Of a stretch of DNA of 60,762 nt, positions 55,941 to 60,762 are shown one piece after another (position 1 is the first letter of the stretch; each line of letters starts with the position of its first letter). The notes beneath the pieces are model-generated. The model saw nothing but the letters and a program-made list of their open reading frames with translations, had not been told where the DNA came from and did no database searches. The stretch lies in assembly GCA_018242525.1 (NCBI GenBank), contig JAFEBS010000053.1:1-60762 (forward strand), read 5' to 3'. Origin of the DNA: Planctomycetota bacterium (lineage in GTDB: Bacteria; Planctomycetota; Planctomycetia; Planctomycetales; Planctomycetaceae). The translations under genes were made by a program, and so were the position numbers.

Positions 55941-56153
55941 ATGTCCGTACCCCGTCGTCGTGTCATTCGACCAGCCACTTCTCCCAGGCCAACCTCCCTC
56001 CGCTTGTCGAAGCTTCGTTCCAATCTCGATCGCGAACAGCGGTCCTTACAACGCTGGCTGCTCCGGTTAAAGCGCTCGTTCCACGGCTTTGAAAAATACC
56101 AACTTCGCGTTTCCCGAATCGAACGGGAAATCCATTCCCTGGAGAATGCCTGA
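55941..56153 (+). CDS. small basic protein in the DUF1257-DUF2997 cluster
   Basis: The 70-residue, Arg-rich product has a helical C-terminal part (LRSNLDREQRSLQRWLLRLK). No family was recognised. AAGGGA lies near ATG 55941, and the stop TGA overlaps the next ATG (TGATG at 56151-56155), which indicates coupling to the DUF2997 gene. Coding status is supported by that overlap. Confidence 0.6.
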   Translation: MSVPRRRVIRPATSPRPTSLRLSKLRSNLDREQRSLQRWLLRLKRSFHGFEKYQLRVSRIEREIHSLENA

Positions 56154-56347
56154 TGTCCCAGACCATTGAAGTAACGGTCTCTCCGCAGGGAGAGACCCGG
56201 ATCGAGACCCGCGGGTTTGCAGGGGCCGCCTGTCGCGAGGCCACCCGCGCGCTGGAAGCCGCTCTCGGGATTCGCAAATCCGAACAATTGACCGGCGAGT
56301 TTTACGCCACCTCCCAACTCTCCGAACAACAACGTCAGAATCAATAG
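56153..56347 (+). CDS. DUF2997 protein
   Basis: The 64-residue protein shows the DUF2997 pattern: SQTIEVTVSPQGETRIETRG, then GAACREATRALEAALG. DUF2997 proteins are short, usually next to DUF1257 genes, and lack a known function. Start ATG 56153 overlaps the preceding stop. Confidence 0.8.
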   Translation: MSQTIEVTVSPQGETRIETRGFAGAACREATRALEAALGIRKSEQLTGEFYATSQLSEQQRQNQ

Positions 56348-56381
56348 TCTCTAACCAAAGCACTTGCCGGGAGGATTCTCG

Positions 56382-56726
56382 ATGAATTTCGATCTCCCCG
56401 GCGACAGTTCCCGCCGGCACGCGATCCGCTGGTTGAAACAACTGATCCGGTACATTGGCCTGGGCTTCCATCTGGATACCGCCCCGAACGACTACATATC
56501 GTCCGAGGGAAGACCACTGTTCACGCCTTCCCAAAGCGCTATCCTGGAGCAGTCACTGGATCGTCTACTGGAGATCCTGGGCGCGGAACAGCCATACGAA
56601 ATTGGTGCCGACATCACGATCCCGGCTGAACCGCTATCATTTGGCTGTCGAGTGACTGCTGAGGTGGGTTATCCATCGAGAACGCAAGTCGTTTCGGCAA
56701 TGCAAAAACGGGAACGGAACCACTAA
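56382..56726 (+). CDS. hypothetical protein in the DUF1257-DUF2997 cluster
   Basis: The 114-residue product starts with MNFDLPGDSSRRHAIRWLKQ, with a short hydrophobic part and a C-terminal region that includes EILGAEQPYEIGADI. No family was recognised. GGAGG precedes ATG 56382. It is 34 bases after DUF2997 and overlaps the end of the opposing kinase gene by four bases. Confidence 0.6.
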   Translation: MNFDLPGDSSRRHAIRWLKQLIRYIGLGFHLDTAPNDYISSEGRPLFTPSQSAILEQSLDRLLEILGAEQPYEIGADITIPAEPLSFGCRVTAEVGYPSRTQVVSAMQKRERNH

Positions 56727-59700
56727 GGCCGGGCAGGGGAATCGATTGAGGCGTTGGGTTCGGGAGCACCGATCGATTTCATCAGCGATCGAAAGTCGTC
56801 TCGTTCACGTAACGGATCAAGGTCGTGATCGTCAGCCATCTTGGTAATGTTCTCCGGCGTCTTGAAACCGGTGTCGATTGCCCTCTTGAGCAACTCCATC
56901 GCCCGGTCGGCGCAGCGGGGTGGGCTTTCCGGAAGTCCGCTGGCATACGCATACAAGGCAGCGATTCTGTACCTTCCGATTGCGGCCCAGCGCGACCCGT
57001 CGAGGTCGCTCAGCTCGTCCGCTTCTTTCAGAGCTGCCTCGACCTGTCCGGCTCGTATTTGGGCTTCCGCGCGCGACAAGCGATTACCATGCTGAACTCT
57101 CGGCTGACTGAGAGGGATCACCCGGTCCCAATCTTCCACCGCTTCTGAATATCGTTTTAGAAGGATCAACACTTGGGCGCGACACCGGTAGGTCGTCTCC
57201 AGCCATCGATCACGAAGGTCATTACGATACTCGTTTGGATACCCTGTCGTCAGTGTTTTTATCGCGCGAGAATAATAATCGAGGCTCTCTGCAGGTTGCC
57301 CGCTTTTGACGGAATTCTCTCCGAGTTTGACCTCGAAGCCAGCCAGTTGCGTACGATATTTGAACAAGGCGGGGAACTGATCGACCAGGTTTTGAAGAGT
57401 ATTCCGCGCCTGGATGTACTTATTGCGGGCTGCGACCGTGTCCCCCTCGCGCTGCAGCGTGTTGCCAAGCGCATCCTCGCTGCTCGCCAAACAGTACTGG
57501 TAATACGGCACCCCGGGAAACTGTTGAACCAGCTTGCGGGCTATCTTCTCCGCCTGCTCAATCTCCTCACGCGCCGCAGCGTATTCCTTGAGGTAGAAGT
57601 ACACCGTGCTCATTTGCAATTGGGCTTCTGCGAGTTGGTGCCGGTAGTTCGGTCGACCGGGAAACTGTTCGGCCAGTGCTTTCCAAATGTCACGCGCCTG
57701 TTCGCAGGCGATGCGCTTCGCTGGCAGGTCATCAAGAAAAGTACACACGACTCCTAAGCTGGCCTGAGCATTCGCCAGGCGCTCTCTGTAGAGTTCGACC
57801 ATGGGGTACTGGCTGACCAGCTTGGTACGAATATCACGCGCCTGCTCAATCTGGCGGCGGGCTGCGGCGTACTCTTTCACCGCCATGAGCAGATTTCCCG
57901 AGTTCAGATAGCTCGAAGCGAGTTCGTTCTGATACTCGGCATTCGCGGGATACTTCTCAACAAGTTTTTTCCAATCGTCCACGGCCTGCTCGATCGTTGA
58001 TCGTGCTGCGTTCGTTTCCCCCAATTCCTGCAGCACAGGGCTTAAGATCCTGTTGGCTCGAGCCAGTTCAGCTTGATAGTCTGCGACAGCGGGGAACTCC
58101 TCGACGAGATGTTTCCATAGATTGTGAGACTCTTCAAAACACTTACGACCTTCAACCATTCGGCCGAGATTCAGCCAGATGCTTCCAACCCACTTCAGCC
58201 CTTCGGCGCGAAGCTTCTGGCTTTGTTCATCCGTCCCTTGACGTTCCGCGAAGACCTGCCAGCGCTGGGCGGTGCGTTCCAGGTAGGCCCGCTCTGCCTC
58301 GCCCAGTTCCTCCTTGGAACCGATCAGTTGCTCGATCACGTCATCGGTGCTTTCCCGATAACTGGCCAGCGTCTGGGCTTCCGCCGCTTCCGCCCGCTGG
58401 CGAGCGGCCGCCTCGTCGGACAGCGCCTTTACTTTGGCTGCCAGCGCTTCGTCTTTCTCGGCCAATGCCGCCGTCTTGTCCTCCAGAGCCTGAATCTTCG
58501 CGTCGCGTTCTTTCGTGACGTCGGCCAGGGCCTGAAGTGCTTTCGATTCGGAATCCTTGGCCTTCTCTTCCGCAAAAGTGGCTCGCCGAAGCCCCCAACT
58601 GGTCCCGATGATTCCCACGATCAACGCTGCCAAAACCAAACCGGCGGCGAAGGCCTGGGGCCGATACTTCTTGAGCAACTTCCGAAACTGGTAGGTCATG
58701 CTCGGCGGGCGAGCCTCGATGGGCTCTTCATGGAGATAGCGTTCGATGTCGCGTGCCAGGCCGTTCGCCGTCTCATAGCGCCGATTCCGGTCCTTCTCCA
58801 AGGACTTCATGACGATCCAGTCCAGATCCCCCGCCAGCGTTCGCTGCAATGCTTTCGGTTCGATACCGCGTTGGGCGGCGATGCTGGGAAGCGAAGCACT
58901 GCCGCTAAGCCTCAGGCTGGGACGCAACGGATCGATCGACTTGATCATTCTCAGGATTTGGTCATGCGCCGCTTTGCGAAGCTGATCGCGTTCAAGCGGG
59001 GTCGATCCCGTCAAAAGCTCGTACAAGACCACGCCCAGCGAGTAGATATCCGAGCGCGTGTCGATGTCGAGGTTGTTGTATTCCGCTTGTTCCGGAGACA
59101 TGTATAGCGGCGTGCCGACCATCATTCCGTGCTGAGTATAAATCGACTGGTCCGTCAGCGACTGGTGCATCGCCTTGGCCAGTCCGAAATCGATCACTTT
59201 GGGAACCGGACGGCCGTCGTACAGGCAGACCAGGATGTTTGACGGCTTGAGGTCGCGATGAATGATCCCTTTCTGGTGCGCGTGTTGCACCGCCTGACAA
59301 ACGGGAACGAACAACTGTAACCGCTCTGCGAGCGACAGCCTGGCCTGATCGCAATAGTCCGTGAACGGAATTCCTTTGACGTACTCCATAACGAAATACG
59401 GACGTCCGCTCGTGGTCACACCTCCGTCGTATACCTTGGCGATGTGAGGATGATCCATCAGGGCGAGAGCTTGGCGTTCCGCATCGAATCTCGCCAGCAC
59501 TTGTTTGGAATCCATTCCGGGTTTGATCAGCTTGACGGCCACCTTGCGTTTCAGATGATCCGTCTGCTGGGCGACCCAGACCGAACCCATTCCTCCCTGG
59601 CCGATGTTTTCGAGGAGCTTGTACCGTCCTGCGATGAGCACGCCGGGAGCCGGACTTACTTCTTGAATGATAGTCGGTTCGAAAGCAGGACCGTTCGGAG

Positions 59701-59887
59701 ACTCAGGAACGGCTTCCGGCAATCGATCACGATCGGCGGCGAACTGCCGGAGGGCGGCAGCCAAATGCGGGTGCGCCTGAAGTAGGCGCTGTCCTTCGGA
59801 GTTGTTTCCTTGATCGACCGCTGCCTGGTATTCAGCGATGAGGCGTTGAAGTACATCATCTGGCAATTTCTCGAGCGGAGCAGACAC
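56723..59887 (-). CDS. membrane-anchored Ser/Thr kinase with TPR repeats
   Basis: The 1054-residue protein has an N-terminal regulatory segment (LPDDVLQRLIAEYQAAVDQG), a Hanks-type kinase domain (about 85-360) with GQGGMG, VAVKLIKP, HRDLKPSN and DFGLA, one transmembrane helix (about 405-425), a coiled coil (about 430-530) and about ten TPR-like repeats to the C-terminus. All catalytic residues are present. GTG 59887 is chosen because the segment before it does not resemble kinases. AAAGG lies upstream. The orientation is opposite to the cluster it splits. The TPR half suggests protein partner binding outside the cell membrane. Confidence 0.85.
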   Translation of the reverse strand: MSAPLEKLPDDVLQRLIAEYQAAVDQGNNSEGQRLLQAHPHLAAALRQFAADRDRLPEAVPESPNGPAFEPTIIQEVSPAPGVLIAGRYKLLENIGQGGMGSVWVAQQTDHLKRKVAVKLIKPGMDSKQVLARFDAERQALALMDHPHIAKVYDGGVTTSGRPYFVMEYVKGIPFTDYCDQARLSLAERLQLFVPVCQAVQHAHQKGIIHRDLKPSNILVCLYDGRPVPKVIDFGLAKAMHQSLTDQSIYTQHGMMVGTPLYMSPEQAEYNNLDIDTRSDIYSLGVVLYELLTGSTPLERDQLRKAAHDQILRMIKSIDPLRPSLRLSGSASLPSIAAQRGIEPKALQRTLAGDLDWIVMKSLEKDRNRRYETANGLARDIERYLHEEPIEARPPSMTYQFRKLLKKYRPQAFAAGLVLAALIVGIIGTSWGLRRATFAEEKAKDSESKALQALADVTKERDAKIQALEDKTAALAEKDEALAAKVKALSDEAAARQRAEAAEAQTLASYRESTDDVIEQLIGSKEELGEAERAYLERTAQRWQVFAERQGTDEQSQKLRAEGLKWVGSIWLNLGRMVEGRKCFEESHNLWKHLVEEFPAVADYQAELARANRILSPVLQELGETNAARSTIEQAVDDWKKLVEKYPANAEYQNELASSYLNSGNLLMAVKEYAAARRQIEQARDIRTKLVSQYPMVELYRERLANAQASLGVVCTFLDDLPAKRIACEQARDIWKALAEQFPGRPNYRHQLAEAQLQMSTVYFYLKEYAAAREEIEQAEKIARKLVQQFPGVPYYQYCLASSEDALGNTLQREGDTVAARNKYIQARNTLQNLVDQFPALFKYRTQLAGFEVKLGENSVKSGQPAESLDYYSRAIKTLTTGYPNEYRNDLRDRWLETTYRCRAQVLILLKRYSEAVEDWDRVIPLSQPRVQHGNRLSRAEAQIRAGQVEAALKEADELSDLDGSRWAAIGRYRIAALYAYASGLPESPPRCADRAMELLKRAIDTGFKTPENITKMADDHDLDPLRERDDFRSLMKSIGAPEPNASIDSPARP

Positions 59888-60079
59888 GATGCAGCCTTTA
59901 TCAGTAGTGCCACAGAAGGGAACTTGCCCCAAGAATAGTCGGCGCCCGGAGTGATCTTGGACGGCTTGCTCAAGCATTATGGGAGAAAGGTATCCCAAAA
60001 GTCGAGTTCCTTCGGACGGTTTTGTCGAATGTTTCGATGCGTTCAAACACACTGTGGCAAGCGTCAGACGCCACCCCGG

Positions 60080-60268
60080 CAATTTCACGATCCCGATTAT
60101 CAGCGGACACTGCTCCGCGACGGGACGCGCGAGCAATTGATCGCCTGACTCCGTTGGAATGATCCCAACGGCAGCTACGCCGACCGCGATGTACAGGCGG
60201 ACGATCAACCGCCGCTCCACCTCGACAAAGCGAGCGCGCTCGTGCGCGACCAGATTGCACGGGCATAG
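60080..60268 (+). pseudogene. possible broken ORF before the AAA ATPase gene
   Basis: One reading frame translates as DYQRTLLRDGTREQLIA, TGA, then LRWNDPNGSYADRDVQADDQ and a C-terminal PPLHLDKASALVRDQIARA before TAG. The sequence on both sides looks protein-like, and replacing TGA with TGG would restore LIAWLRW. It has no start codon or ribosome-binding site in the right place. The call rests on pattern alone and could be wrong. Confidence 0.35.
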
Positions 60269-60319
60269 TTCGTTCGCCTCTTTATGCCCACACACCAACA
60301 TTTTCCTTAAGGAGATTGC

Positions 60320-60762
60320 ATGTCGTTGATCCGCGAACTGACCGATTACATCCATGCCGCATTCACGGGATTGTGGATTCAGACCCATGAACCCGACGAA
60401 GCCGAGCGGGAACTGGTGGAACAGGCCCGTACATCGGGTTGGACGCTGGCGGTCTGGGATCTCGCGCGGGGGTTCCGGCTACCGCTTGCGGGGGAAGCGA
60501 CCATTCCCGAGGTCCATGATCCCGTGGGTGTGCTGCGTGTTTTGCCAACCTTGGCTCTGCCGGAATCGATCGAAACCGGAATGTCACCCGCCACGACGTT
60601 GCTGGTGCTGCCGAATTTCCACCGGTTCCTGCAAAGTTATGAGGTCGTTCAGACGCTGTTTCAGACGTTGACGGCCGGCAAACAGCGGCGCATCTTCGTG
60701 GTCATTCTTTCTCCGGCCACGCAGGTCCCGGTCGAACTCGAAAAGCAGTTTGTCATCATCGA
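60320..60762 (+). CDS. Ycf46-like AAA ATPase, N-terminal part (cut by window edge)
   Basis: Only the first 147 residues are present, with no stop. The sequence MSLIRELTDYIHAAFTGLWI, then LLVLPNFHRFLQS, FVVILSPATQVPVELEKQ and FVIID, has the order and look of the Ycf46 N-terminal domain that precedes the AAA module. The P-loop and the rest lie beyond the window. AAGGAG (60309-60314) is correctly spaced before ATG 60320. Ycf46 genes occur with Ycf35/DUF1257 in cyanobacteria and red-algal plastids. Confidence 0.72.
   Translation, partial: MSLIRELTDYIHAAFTGLWIQTHEPDEAERELVEQARTSGWTLAVWDLARGFRLPLAGEATIPEVHDPVGVLRVLPTLALPESIETGMSPATTLLVLPNFHRFLQSYEVVQTLFQTLTAGKQRRIFVVILSPATQVPVELEKQFVII

Noticed and set aside
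1..60762. CRISPR array, tRNA or rRNA genes
   Set aside because: No regularly spaced short direct repeats and no cloverleaf or rRNA signature were found by eye; this is not a covariance-model search.

Overview
The window is a planctomycete chromosome segment, most likely from the order Planctomycetales. The evidence is the gene families present: a DUF1501 gene paired with a cytochrome-c/DUF1549/DUF1553 gene, a prepilin-like DUF1559 protein, a DUF1080 protein, an S1-type sulfatase, WD40 and Gfo/Idh/MocA proteins, a TPR-bearing Ser/Thr kinase, and many families of extragenic palindromes. No tRNA, rRNA or CRISPR array was recognised by eye. One structural RNA was recognised: the signal recognition particle RNA on the minus strand near 3920-4033.

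Layout. 1-740 is a tandem repeat with a unit of about 332 bp that carries nested inverted repeats. 927-43836 is ordinary chromosome: a diguanylate cyclase, DUF1080 protein, SRP RNA, BlaI-type repressor, BioF, a sialidase-esterase fusion, PRPP synthetase, secreted hydrolases, an SDR, a DUF983 protein, a glycosyltransferase, a WD40-Gfo/Idh/MocA fusion, cobyrinate a,c-diamide synthase, Fur, a DUF1559 pseudopilin, an Rrf2 regulator divergent from a haem-c protein gene, a B12-type radical SAM protein, DapB, CsrA, the DUF1501/DUF1553 pair, an HpcH-type aldolase and a sulfatase.

From about 43.9 kb to the right edge the content changes to a mobile island. It starts with two overlapping paralogous tyrosine recombinases right beside the sulfatase start. 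An excisionase-like HTH pair, a large serine recombinase with three C-terminal HTH repeats, small hypotheticals, a SEC-C protein, an XRE regulator and a lipoprotein follow. Next comes a tight cluster of DUF1257 (Ycf35-like), a small basic protein, DUF2997 and an unknown protein. The 5' part of a Ycf46-like AAA ATPase lies at the window edge. A 3.2-kb Ser/Thr kinase gene on the opposite strand separates the cluster from the ATPase, next to what looks like a broken ORF.

The most interesting candidate for an undescribed system is this DUF1257-DUF2997-AAA module carried by a recombinase-rich island and split by a kinase gene. Its function cannot be read from the sequence. Intergenic hairpins with the core CGCAGGGCTTYTT recur between island genes and probably act as terminators.
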